From Nesterenkonia pannonica (GTDB taxonomy: Bacteria; Actinomycetota; Actinomycetes; Actinomycetales; Micrococcaceae): 64,000 nucleotides of DNA. Positions 35,334 through 45,792 of the stretch are shown piece by piece. The stretch covers positions 124,001 through 188,000 of the forward strand of contig NZ_CP080575.1 of the NCBI RefSeq assembly GCF_019575955.1. The letters run 5' to 3'. The notes under the pieces were generated by a model that was given only the letters and a program-made list of their open reading frames with translations, was not told the DNA's origin and did not search any database. Positions within the stretch are counted from its first letter, which is position 1, and each line of letters starts with the position of its first letter. A program made the position numbers and the translations under genes.

Positions 35334-37116
35334 TGCTGATGCTCGCTGCCTTCCTCCTTCCGCTGGCCGCTGTGGCGGTCATCGCCTCTCCGGGCGCTGC
35401 GGTTCCGGCTGGTGCGCACCGGGTACGCCGCGCGACGGCGATCGCTGCTCCGCTGACCACTGTGCTTAGCTGCGCTTCTGTGCGTGTTCGACGCTGGCGC
35501 GCGGCTGGAGGTGCCGTGGCTGCTGTTCGGGTCCGAGTTCCATCTGGACCCGGCGGCGCGCGCCCTGACTCTGATTGCGGCGCTGCTGTATGGGGCGGCG
35601 CTGATGGCGGTGTCGTGGGCGAAGCTGCGCGATGCGGAGAAGGGGTCGGGAGCGCTGAGCGCGTTCCTGCTGCTCTGCTACGTGGGCAACATAGGAACGT
35701 ACGTGGCGGCGGATGCGGTGAGCTTCTATCTTGCGTTCGCCCTGATGAGCTTCTCTGCGGTGGGGCTGGTGATCCATTACCGCTCGCAGGAGGCCAGGCG
35801 AGCGACCCGCATCTATCTGATCATGTCGGTGGTCTCGGAGACGGCGATCTTGGCGGGGTTGATTCTGACGGCGAGCGCGGGCGGCTACCGGGTCTCGAAT
35901 GCTCCTGCGGCGGTGGCGGATTCGGAGTTCACGACGCTCATTGTGGTGCTGCTGCTGATCGGGTTCGGGGTGAAGGCGGGCACAGTGCCGCTGCATGTGT
36001 GGCTGCCGTTGGCTCACCCTGCGGCGCCGCCTGCTGCGTCCGCGGTCCTTTCGGGCGCGATGGTGAAGGCGGGCCTGGTGGGGTGGCTGCGCTTTATGCC
36101 GCTGGGTGAGATGGCGATGCCGGTGGTGGGCTACACGCTGCTGGGGCTGGCGCTGCTGGGTGCCTTCGCGGCCGCAGCGGTGGGGTGCTGCAGCGGGATC
36201 CGAAAGTAGTGCTGGCGTATTCAACGATCAGTCAGATGGGGTTCATCACGGCTCTGCCTGCGGTGGGCCTGCTGGTGCCGGAGCTCGCTTCGGCGACGAT
36301 CACCGCGGCGGTGCTGTATGCGGTGCACCACGGTCTGGCGAAGGGTGCCATGTTCTTGGGCGTTCCGGTGATGAAGCATTTCGGCACCGGGTGGACGCGG
36401 TGGCTGGTGGCTGCGGGCCTGGTGGGCGCGGGCTTGGCGGTGGCGGGGGCTCCGCTGACGTCAGGCGCCTACGGCAAATACATCTCGAAGGAGACGGTGG
36501 AGGGAATCACGTTTGTGGGGGCGGACCTGTATGACCTTCTGCCCCTGGTGGCGACGGGGTCGACGGTGCTGCTGATGCGCTTCGGGTGGCTGCTGTGGTC
36601 TGCGCAGCGGCACCGGAGCACCGTCCCGCCGGGAGCTGGCCTCATGGCTGCTGGTCTGCGCTGCGGGCATTGCTGTGCCGTGGCTGGTGGGCATGCACTG
36701 GTTGGGCGCGGGAGCTTCTCGTGGGAGGCGGGCCCGCTGTGGGATGCGACGTGGCCGCTGCTGCTGGGCCTGGCGGTGGGCTCGGGCGTGTGGCTGCTCT
36801 CGGCGCGCGGCTGGCTTCCCGGGTGGGTGGAGCGCGCGGACGGCACGGCGCTTCAGCCGGGCGATCTGGTGGTTGCGGAGGAGTCGGTGGGTGCGCGCAC
36901 GGCTCAGGGTGCGGCGTCAGTGCTGGAGGGTGCGCACCAGGGGGCCACCACGGTGCGTGAGTCGACCTTGGGGCTGGTGACGCGGTGGGCTTACCGTGCT
37001 GAGCAGGCCGTCGATGGGGGTGAACGCCGGTTGGCGCCCTGGGCTGCGAGCGGTGCGGCCGTGCTGGTGGTGCTGACGGGGAGTCTGCTGCTGTTGGCTG
37101 GGGGTGGCTGCTGTGA
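35333..37116 (+). CDS. Third proton-pumping subunit (MrpD/MrpA type)
   Basis: About 595 residues. It begins MLMLAAFLLPLAAVAVI, then FYLAFALMSFSAVGLVIHYRS, GFGVKAGTVPLHVWLPLAHPAAPPAASAVLSGAMVKAGLVGWLRF and DPKVVLAYSTISQMGFI, with a long hydrophilic C-terminal extension (residues 480-560, EESVGARTAQGAASVLEGAHQGATT) before a last TM helix. GCTTAGC at 35464 replaces an expected GCCGGC. The tail resembles those of the HyfB-like MrpD paralogues. The stop overlaps mrpE by GTGA after repair of a G run near 37100. Confidence 0.82.
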
Positions 37117-37630
37117 GGTTTGTGGTGTCGGGTGCTCTGCGGGGCTGCTGCTGGCGCTGGTGTGGGTGGCGTTGGCGGGGTTCGCGTCTGACTATGCGAT
37201 CTACGGCGTGGTGAGTGTGGCTGCGGGGACAGCATTGAGTCTTGTGCTGCTGCCGCCTCGCCGCGACTCTGGGGTGCTGGTTGGTTCGGGCGCCTGTGGG
37301 GTTCGGTGCTTCTGGCGGGGTGGTTCCTGTGGCAGTCGGCGCGGGGTGGTGTGGATGTGGCCCGGCGGGCTGTGGCGCGGGTGCCGGATATTGATCCGGA
37401 GGTAATGACGGTGCCGGTGGTGCTGCCTGAGAGTGGGGTCGGCAGGTGGCGCTGCTGATGATGAATCTGATGCCGGGCACCATGGTGCAGCGGGGCCCGA
37501 GGGCGCTGCCTGATGGGTCGGAGTGCATTGAGCTGCATACGTTGTCGGCGGCGTTGGGTAAGCTGCCCAGTGGGAGGCGCTGCAGGTGCGGGCTGCTCGG
37601 GCGGCGGGTGTGGAGCTTAGCCGCGGGTGA
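37113..37630 (+). CDS. mrpE: Cation/proton antiporter subunit MrpE
   Basis: About 172 residues: GTG start, RFVVSGALRGLLLALVWVALAGFASDYAIYGVVSVAAGTALSLVLLPPRR (two or three TM helices), then the cytoplasmic domain with VALLMMNLMPGTMVQRGPRALPDGSECIELHTLSA, the MrpE NxxLxPGT motif. It is the last gene of the operon. It ends GVELSRG at 37630, overlapping the convergent GNAT gene by 14 nt. Breaks near 37290, 37440 and 37565. Confidence 0.8.
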
Positions 37631-38121
37631 GGCGCAGTGCGCTGATGTGCGCGATGGTGGGGTCGTTGTCCCAGCGGCTCATGGGGAGTTCGTCGTGGGG
37701 CACGAATCCGTATCGGGTGTAGAACCGTATGGCGCGGGGTTGTCTTTGAAGACTTCGAGGTAGCTGGGTTCGGGTCCGAGGATGTGGTCGATGAGCTGGT
37801 AAGCGAGTCCGGTGCCGTGGTGGGCGGCGAGGATGTAGAGCCCGTAGAGCTGGTGGGCGCGCGGGGCGTCGTCGTCTTTCGCGGGCCCGTAGTCTGCGAA
37901 TCCGACCACGTTGTTGTTGTGAAGGGCGATGCGTCGGGTGCCGGTGAAGGGTTGGCTGAGGCTCTGCTGCCACATGGCGATGCGTTCGGCTTCAGCGTCG
38001 GCGTCGTACAGCCGTTCGGGAGGAAGTGGGCGTAGCTTTCGCGCCACGCTTGGTTGTGCATCCGGCCAAGCGCTTCGGCGTCTTCGGACTGGGGCTCCCG
38101 GATGAGGTAGTCGGTACTCAC
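37617..38121 (-). CDS. GNAT-family N-acetyltransferase
   Basis: About 168 residues, starting STDYLIREPQSEDAEALGRMHNQAWRESYAHFLP. The acetyl-CoA loop is LYILAAHHGTGLAYQLIDHIL (R/QxxGxG/A variant), and NPRAIRFYTRYGFVPHDELPM is the usual C-terminal motif. At 37798 GTAAGC makes Ala-Tyr where Ala-Gly might be native. A GTG at 38121 is likely the start. A 34-bp palindrome lies 36 bp upstream. Substrate unknown. Breaks near 38000 and 37745. Confidence 0.82.
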
Positions 38122-38156
38122 AGCGTTCCAGCATATGCACGACGCCGGGCTGTCTC

Positions 38157-38190
38157 CTTAGTAACACTCAGGGGAGAAAGTGTTACTAGG
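38157..38190. promoter_or_regulatory. 34-bp palindrome upstream of the GNAT gene (copy 1)
   Basis: Left arm CTTAGTAACACT (38157-38168), right arm AGTGTTACTAGG (38179-38190), one mismatch, 10-bp centre. The same 34-bp architecture with related arms occurs upstream of the Fic gene at 40275-40308. Its position suits an operator for the GNAT gene. It also lies 20 bp beyond the vapC stop and could act as a terminator, though no T run follows on the minus strand. Confidence 0.5.
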
Positions 38191-38209
38191 GAGAGCCCGG
38201 GACGTCGGT

Positions 38210-38590
38210 TCAGACGTCGAGGATGTTGAGCTGTTTCCCGGCTGCGTGGGCGATTTGTTCCATGTGCGCCCGGTTTGAGGTGACGACGCTGTCGCCGCGC
38301 CTCATGGCCCCTTCGGCGACTGTGACGTCGACGGGGTCGTTGAGCCCGGATTTCCCGATGAGCGTGCCGACTTTCTGGGCTTGCTCTTCGGTGAGGTCTT
38401 CTATGCGACATGTTTTGAGCACCCTGGCTATCTGGGCACTCTTCGAGCCTCGCCATGCTTCTGCGAGGACCCCAGCGGGAACTGTGGGGTATTCCTTAGT
38501 GGCTGCTGCCCAGTAGTGCATGGCCCAGAAGCGGCGGTCGCCTTTTTCTGCTGCGATGAGGGCGCCAGTGTCGTACGTAATGCCTTTCAT
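38210..38590 (-). CDS. PIN-domain toxin (VapC type)
   Basis: PIN-domain protein of 126 residues, predicted RNase toxin. The first acidic residue is in MKGITYDTGALIAAEKGD, the second region is GVLAEAWRG (Glu), and the third is LNDPVDVTVAEGAMRRGDSVVTSNRAHMEQIA (Asp residues). The start overlaps the antitoxin stop (ATGA). It is intact. Confidence 0.85.
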   Translation of the reverse strand: MKGITYDTGALIAAEKGDRRFWAMHYWAAATKEYPTVPAGVLAEAWRGSKSAQIARVLKTCRIEDLTEEQAQKVGTLIGKSGLNDPVDVTVAEGAMRRGDSVVTSNRAHMEQIAHAAGKQLNILDV

Positions 38591-38889
38591 ACTGCTTTGC
38601 GCTCCTCAGCTTCAGCGTGGCTGTTGCCTTCATCGCCTGCGATGGGTCTGCCGGTGAGCTGGCGGAAGAGTCGATAGCCTCCTGCGAGCTCCTCTTGGGT
38701 GAAGGCCCCGAACTCTGCTTCGAATTCTGCGATGGCTTCCATGCCTTCGCGGTGCTTCAGTTCGACTTCGGCTACTTGGGCCAGCCATGTGGAAACACTG
38801 AGGCCTTCTGCCTCAGCGAGGTCTTTCACAGCAAGGTAGGTCTCTTCTGGAAGCGAGACTGACTTTTTCACAACACCCATGTGGGCCAT
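38587..38889 (-). CDS. Ribbon-helix-helix antitoxin (VapB type)
   Basis: 100 residues. VVKKSVSLPEETYLAVKDLAEAEGLSVSTWLAQVAEVEL is a ribbon-helix-helix DNA-binding fold; the acidic C-terminal half would wrap the toxin. Met at 38889 or at 38880 (MGVVKKSVSL) could start it. It is the promoter-proximal partner of the PIN gene and probably represses its own operon, as in VapBC systems. Confidence 0.82.
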   Translation of the reverse strand: MAHMGVVKKSVSLPEETYLAVKDLAEAEGLSVSTWLAQVAEVELKHREGMEAIAEFEAEFGAFTQEELAGGYRLFRQLTGRPIAGDEGNSHAEAEERKAV

Positions 38890-39035
38890 GGTACTACCGC
38901 TGGTAGCACCGCGTTCGAGTGCAGCTGTTGCAGGGGTTCCTCGTAGGGGTTCCGTTCCGTTCGCACGCAGCCCGTCTGCGCGCTTGAACCATCATGGCAC
39001 CCAGGTATGACATGCCTCTTGGCACGTCGGCCCGC

Positions 39036-40201
39036 CTATCCGTGGCGGTGACGGCGGACCTCTTCGGCGTAGTTGTCGAGGGTGTCGAGGATGCCGTCGT
39101 GCTGCCAGATGCGGTTGCGGTCTCGGCCGGTGGTTTCGCGGAGGATGCCGTGTTCGGTGAGCTGTTCGAGGGCACGTTGGGCGCCTGGCCCGCTGATGCC
39201 GAGGTGGTCTTGGAGGAATCGGGCGTTGGTGACGGGGTGGGCGAGGAGCTCGGAGAGGATTTTCCAGGCTTGGGAGCTCCTCCGGGTGCCGTGGAGCTGT
39301 TCTGCGGCGGTGTTCATGTGGTGGGAGAGCTCGTCGACGAGGGTTTTGCCGGTCTCTGCGGCGAACAGGGCCGCGTGGACGAAGCGTTCGGCGATGGGTC
39401 CGGCGTCTCCGTGGCGGAATGCTGTGAGTGCGTGGAAGTAACGCTCGGTGTCGGTGAGGAGGCTGGCGGATATGGGCACGGTGATGTTCCGAGTGACGTC
39501 TTTGCAGCGGAGCATGGCTTGGGAGAGTGCCATGCCGGTGCGCTCGTTGCCGTCGACGAAGGGGTGGATGGTTTCGAATTGGGCGTGCGCGACGGCGACG
39601 CGGAGGAGCCCGGGAGGTCGGCACGGTCCATGAAGCGGGTGAGGTCCTACATGGCCTGGGGATGAGGACGTGCTGCGGGGGCACGAAGTCGGCGACGACG
39701 GGCCCCAGCCCCGCGCCGATCCATACGACTTGCTCCCGGTAATGCCCAGCATGCTCTCCCATACCCGATTGGTGCTCGAGGAGGACTCGGTGCATGGCGA
39801 GGATGGTGTCTTGGGTCAGCTGGTCGGCGAGCGCGAGGGCGGCTTCCATGGCTCGGACGTTGCCGATGATGGTGCGAGCGTTGGGTCCTGGCTGCTCTTG
39901 GAGGTCGGCGAGGGTGAGCTGCTTGGCGCTGGATGTGAGCTGTTCGATTTCGGAGCTGGAGGAGCTTTCGGTGCGCAGCAGGGTGGCGGACATGGGCCCG
40001 ATGGCGGTGCTGTGGGGGCCGAGGGTCCGGAGCGTGTAGGTGCCGAAGTCGACGAGCGCTGGGTGGCTTCGTCGAGGTCTGCGGCGCGGAGATGCTGGGC
40101 GTCCACTCGTTGAGGTCAGCGGGGATCGCGGACTGGTAGGTGCCTTGCTGCCGTCTCATCTCACGGGTGGAGATGCCAGGCCGACGCTTGGCGTGCCACA
40201 T
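39036..40201 (-). CDS. Fic-domain protein with C-terminal winged helix
   Basis: About 385 residues. The N-terminal domain (MSATLLRTESSSSSEIEQLTSSAKQLTL) carries the SSxxSSEIEx(I/L)x inhibitory-type motif of class II Fic proteins. The Fic core motif reads HPFVDGNERTGM: His, the acidic residue, GN and the first Arg are present, but the last residue, normally Arg, is Met. The C-terminal winged helix is ITNARFLQDHLGISGPGAQRALEQLTEHGILRETTGRDRNRIWQHDGIL-like. Predicted AMPylase acting on proteins. Breaks near 40100, 40035, 39670 and 39615. Confidence 0.85.
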
Positions 40202-40274
40202 GTGCTCTTCTGACCCGGCGGGGACACGGGAGGCTCAGCACAGGATCCGCCTCTTGTTGAGCCACGAAGGCCTC

Positions 40275-40308
40275 CTTAGTTTCACTTTCTGCGCAAAGTG
40301 CAACTAAG
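40275..40308. promoter_or_regulatory. 34-bp palindrome upstream of the fic gene (copy 2)
   Basis: Left arm CTTAGTTTCACTTT (40275-40288), right arm AAAGTGCAACTAAG (40295-40308), one mismatch, 6-bp centre. It lies 74 bp upstream of the Fic ATG at 40201 and 104 bp past the drmB stop. Same total length and outer sequence (CTTAGT..CACT/AGTG..ACTA) as the palindrome at 38157-38190, so one regulator may bind both, possibly the Fic winged helix itself. Confidence 0.55.
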
Positions 40309-40411
40309 CGGGAGCGCTAGATCGCAACACCTCTCTATTAGGACACAGTTTTCCTCGGTGCGTGCGGCTTCCTCCATCACACCGAATTCCTTACCACCAA
40401 GGGCCACCTGC

Positions 40412-42315
40412 CTACTGGGAGAAGTACCCCAGCAAGGGGTCCGTCAATGTGCCGACCACGAGCCCTCGGTCCAGGAAACGGTTGAACTCCTCACAGCTGG
40501 TTTCCGGCAACAACGCACAACCGTGGCAAGCTGCCAGGTTGCATGAGTCAGAGCCTTGCCCTTTCTCGTAAGCGTCCATACAGACAGGGTCTGTAGAGCA
40601 CCAACGAGCACCTGAGAGAGCAGCCGCGAAAACCGAACGGAGATTGTCAGGACGTGCCATCCTCACCAGTCCACCCATCGTGCCCTCAGAATCACCGGCC
40701 GCAGTGTAGATGAGGAGCCCCGCCATTTCCCGACCAGCGGCAGTTGAGATGTAGAGCCGTTCACGGAGTGACGCAGAACTGTACCCGCACGCGAATACCA
40801 ATTCATTGATCAGCAGATGACCCAGCGTGTGCAGCAATATGAAGCGCGGAGTGAGGGTTCTCTCTTGGAGACCGCGCTGGGTGACGACCTGCCCGTAATG
40901 GTCGGTGATCTTCTGAGCACGGTTCTGCACCTCAGAACGGGCCTCCCAAGCTGCCAACCGGGCAGAGTTAAGCTCCAAGTAAATGCCCTCACCTTTGACG
41001 ACGTAGGCGGGCAGCCAATCTTGAACTGGCGGTAGTGGCTCACGCCGCAGTAGAGCCTTCCCGCGCTGAGCTTCAACACGTCGTCTCGCACGCGAGTGAA
41101 ACCACGAAGTGCCCTGGTCTCGCGCAGGACGTCAACAGAACGCACCCGGTTCAGATGCTCATTGAGATCAGAATGAATGCCTGGGTCGGTGGCAGTTAGA
41201 TAATCATCCTTCGGTGTCTCTCGAATGTGCCGGAACTCTGGATGGCGCCACTCATCCTCCCCAGTAAGCAACTCGGGATCCGACTCCTCGACTGGCTCGG
41301 ACCCGCCTGCTCCGACGCCGAAAAGGTCCCGATACCCCGCAATCAACTCCTCATCCGAGATCGGGCTGAACAATTCTGGAGGTACATTTTTCAGAAGCTG
41401 GCCACGCAACATGTCGACCGTTAACTCTGAACCAAAGATGTCATGCAGAGTACGCATAGTGGTGCTCACCGCTGGATGGCGCATCAAATCATGCATCTCA
41501 TCACTAACAGCACCCTCCTGGCGCGGCAAGTAGATCGACGACTCCACTTTCGGAAAGTAGACATTGCCCGCGGCTCGAAGGGCGCCACGCATTGGCTGCG
41601 AGCAAACCCCTACAAGCTCACCAAGCCATGGACGGGCTCCAGAACACAGGTAAGGGTCGTCAGGTTCCGACAGCTGGTCGCTAAGGTAAGTACGTTCTTC
41701 ACCGTTAACCAAACGCATTTCCGTGATGCCGCGTAATGTCCGTTCCTTCTGGCACCCGTCACAAACCACCCGTTGTCCTTCAAGGCCACCGCCGCCCCAT
41801 GATTTCAATCGCAGTGGCCCTTTACAAGAAGGTCGGCGAGTACGATGCACCCAATCTTCAAACGGGAAGTCGTCAAGGTGTCCGTCGCTACAGACAGCAA
41901 TAAAAGGAACTTGTGACATCCGTGGCTTGTGCTTCCACTCGCGATGCTTCTTATCCCCACAGGACACAGGATGTTGCATAGTAAGGGTGGAGAGTTCAAG
42001 GCGTTTACAGAACATACAGAAGCACCAACGCGGAAACCGCAAAACTGGGACAGTGAGCTTTACGTTTCGATTGTCTTTACCCTGCCCCTGGTAGCGGTAA
42101 TCAGGAGGGAGCCGGAACTCTGACACGCGAAGCCGAGCTTCCAGCCGCCAGTCATGCTCCTGGTACTCCTCGAGCGCAAGACTGCTTGCGTCGTTTGGCT
42201 CATACCAATGGTCCAATCCCGCGGTAATCACCGATGTGCCGTTGACCAGGACGCTCATCGCGCCAACGCCGAAAGGGGTGACGAGCTGGGCCCTCCTCAT
42301 TGCTCCCGTGCTCAT
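40412..42315 (-). CDS. drmB: DISARM-type DrmB (DUF1998) protein
   Basis: About 635 residues. The start MSTGAMRRAQLVTPFGVGAMSVLVNGTSVITAGLDHWY is the DrmB opening. Cysteine pairs (CFCMFCKRLE; SCGDKK; VCDGCQKE) suggest Zn binding, and FIAVCSDGHLDDFPFEDWVH is a family hallmark. The C-terminal DUF1998 part has LLHTLGHLLINELVFACGYSSASLRERLYIS and SDSCNLAACHGCALLPETSCEEFN. In DISARM, DrmB partners the DrmA helicase in binding incoming phage DNA. The ATG overlaps the drmA stop by four bases. One frame break near 41010, followed by a second open segment to 40412. Confidence 0.85.
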
Positions 42316-45300
42316 CGCTGGTCCTTCCCTTCAGATTCTGCATCGGCTTGTGCGTAGGCAAGCGAGATTGTCAGACGGCATTCAGCGTCGACGTTTCGCA
42401 TACTCGTCGGTACATCCCAGATCGTAGCTTTACTGTCGAGATCGGGGAGAGTGCCAGCGAATCGCATCAACCCCTGTTTAGGATCGCCCCCGGCGTGGAA
42501 TTGGCTTCCCACGTGGTGCGTTCCCACCCCTTCCATTGTCGGCGCCGCTTGTCGGCCATTCTGTCGAGTACGTTGACTTCACTCCCATCAGCAACCAGAG
42601 CTCGCTCACGAATCAGTTCGACGGCTTCGTCGTATTGCGCAGCGGGAAAGGGATGCGGTTGTAGATCTTCCGGTGCGGTCTGCCGAACATAGGCCACAGC
42701 AGCCGCATGAAGTGCACGGCGAAGCACCGGAGCAGCGAACGGTGTCACCGAGGTGGGTTCGACTTGAGCGTAAAGCTGCTGATGATACGTACGGAAACGC
42801 TCGTAATGACTACGGTCGCGGGGCTTTGCTGCACCGTAAATCGTGATCACCATCCCGGGCTGACGTCAGCGCGACGACCCACGCGACCGGAGACCTGAAT
42901 GTACTGAGCAGTAGTTTTTGGCTGGCCAACGATAGTCATGAGTCCTAGACGATCGATGTCAACACCTACCTCGATGATGTTCGAGGCGAGACAGATGTCG
43001 ATGGCCTCCTGATGTTCCTGTCCTGGGGCGTAGCGCGACTGGAGCTGTTCGATCGCCTTAGGAATCTCGTCCGAGCGACGCCGGGAAGTGAGCTCCAATG
43101 TACGGTTTGGCCAACGAGGGTTAATACCCTCGCGCCGGACTAGACCAGTCAGGTAATCAGGCACGTCAGACTCCAGCAACGAGACAGTATTACCGAGCTC
43201 GCGCAGGGAATTCAGGAAGTTCAGATTCGTCCAGTATCCATCACGGTCTGCCTCAGGAATCTTGGTAGCTGCCTGGAGAGTTGCGGCAGCAACACGCGTC
43301 TGAACGGTCTGCATCGACCCCAGCGAGGGACTCATCACCCCGACATAACGTCGGCCCGGCTCCGGCGATCCGTCGAGCTGTCGAGCAGGTTCAGCAAAGA
43401 AAGAGTGACCTTCTTCCAAACCGTGCGGCGGAAACAGGGCAGCCTCCTCGCGGCCGAAGATCCCTTTGATCTGATCTTCGTAACGGCGGATAGTTGCTGT
43501 GGAGGCAATGATCTTCGGGGATAGGCACGGCGCGTCGGCGGTCGGTACACAACTCCTCAATAACGGGCTCATAGAGACCTACCATCGAGCCAAGTGGGCC
43601 AGAGATGAGGTGGAGCTCATCTTGAACGATCAGGTTAGGCGGAGAATGGACCCGCTCGCCGTGTTCATCGAACCCGAACAGGTGCCGCGCTTTAGGACGC
43701 CAAGCCATCATCGCGAACTTGTCCACCGTACCGATCACGATCGAAGGACGGACTTTATAAATGTCTTCATCGACCACATGAACCGGCAATCCGGAGCGCC
43801 GTGAGTAACGGCATTGCGAATCCACACAGCGAAGTACAACTCTGTCTCGCCCAACTTGTTCATAACCGATGACATCCTGCCCGCCCCTACGCTTCGGCAT
43901 AGTCCCCATCTGCGCCCCGCACCAGGGGCATCGCAAAAGCAGGAAGGGGTTCTGCTCCTGGGGTTGCGCCGAAGTTTGCCGAGGATTGTGACAGCTTGCT
44001 GCCAACTATTTGGTGTGGATGAACCTCCCAGCCAAATGCCAATGCTGAAAGGCGACGTTCCTAGTGCATCGGGATTATCGTCACGAATGGCTTCCAGCAC
44101 GCAGACAAGTGAGGACGCACGCAGGAACTGCTGGGCGGTCAGGAGCCGCAATGTGTAGCGCATAAGCGTGTCGGTACCCGCGTCTTGAGGGTCGCGTAGA
44201 CGGCGCGCCAGAAGGCTAATAGCACAAGCCCCGAGGTACGCCTCAGTTTTTCCACCACCAGTTGGAAAAAGATCAGGTCAACCAACGAGCGCGTCTTCCG
44301 AGACGGGTCCACTAAATCGGGAAGGCTGGCGAGGACGAAGGCAATCTGAAAAGGACGCCAAGCACCTCGGCCCCGGGAACGACCGCTTCAGGATGAGCAC
44401 CCCTAACTCGCAGAACATCGTCTTTTCCACGCTCGGCCTCACGCAGCGGCAGGTTTGAGCGCACCTGCTGGTAAAGCATGGCCTCATTGGCCCATCGGAA
44501 CGCCCTCTGCGCTATGGGGTCAGAGCCAACCAACTGCCACCCCTCCTGCATGCGGTCGAGTGCTTGCTCAGCTAAAGCCATGTGGCGACGAGCAGCCTCG
44601 CGGAAGCGCTCAGGAGGTCCTCAATCTCAGCTTGTCGCGCGCTTATCCATTCGCCATAGAGACGAAGAACCGTTTCGACTTGTGCCTGGCCATTGGCAGT
44701 CCCTTGAGCAAGCTCCTGCATACTGACGGTGACAGCCTGACGCTGTCCTTCCGAATCAAGACAGTAGTTCCCGTCCTCGTCAGTCAAGTAAACGTTGGGC
44801 GTCAAACTGACAACCTCATGGATTGGCAGAGCGACGGCACGGACTGAACTTACAGAGAGGTCCCCACCGCCTTCCCACTCAGCAGCACAACCGTGCCCAA
44901 TAGCGTAGGTACGCTTCTTGCGGTACAGCAGGTCGATCGACTGCTCTTCTTCGTTACGGTCAACCGCCTCGACTTCGGGATACGGCTCAACCACAAGACC
45001 GCCAGCAGCGTTTACAGCAAAGCCCATCTGGAAGAAGGTACTGCTCGGCCCGGTTCCCGCTACCTGATTGACCACCGCCACCGTCACCAAGCGCAAATCC
45101 GGATCATCGACTCTGGGGACGGGACGGCTAAAAACCCGGGTTGTCGGCGTAATACTAGGTTGGTCACCCTGCGGCGTGGTATTGATATTTTTGAGTCGGT
45201 TGATTTCGTGCGTAAGGACACTACCGGGCACTGACCCAGTAAGTGTGAAGGGTCGGCGACGCCACCAGTTCACTGCTTTCGCAACCCCAGGGATGTGCAC

Positions 45301-45792
45301 GTTGATCTTGTCGTAGTAGGCGCCGGTTACGTTGAGGTCCAACGAGCCGTTTTCCGGAATGCGGCATTGGAAAGAGATCGCCATAGCTGAGGGCTTGAAG
45401 CTATTAGCGTCGGTCAAATCAAAATCATCGGAGTCCGCCTCATCGTGCCGCAACGCACCTCGACTCTCCGGGGCGGCCATGCGGATCTTCCGCGCTATGG
45501 GGGACACCCGGCGCAGCGATGGGCTCAGACTGATTGAGTTCCGCGCCAACACCAGAGGCACCGCTGTGGAGCACTCCGACGCCGTAGCGCGTGAGCGGCG
45601 TGCCAACCGTCAGAATCTCCTGTCCGGTGCTGCTGTCATAGAACTGTCCACGGCTCTCTTCTGCCGTGGCGAAGGTGATCGTGCCTCTAGAACAGTCGAG
45701 TGGTTCTCCAGCAGGCTCCTCCGAATCAAGGGGCCGAACAATTCACGCCGGAGCTCGGCTTCAACGACGGCACGGGCCTCGAGTCCGCTCAC
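42312..45792 (-). CDS. drmA: DISARM-type DrmA superfamily 2 helicase
   Basis: About 1,160 residues. GTG at 45792 gives MSGLEARAVVEAELRRELFGP, as in DrmA. Walker A is FFPTGGGKTEAYLG near residue 510, a CxxC pair RCPWCGAQM lies near 640, motif II is VQDELHLISGPLG near 730, motif III ASTATIRRYEDQI near 765, and motif VI YIQVSGRVGRR near 970. Translation is coupled to both neighbours (GTGA with the NERD gene, ATGA with drmB). DrmA-DrmB is the conserved core of DISARM. Breaks near 45690, 44610, 44350, 44260, 43960, 43520 and 42855. Confidence 0.85.
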
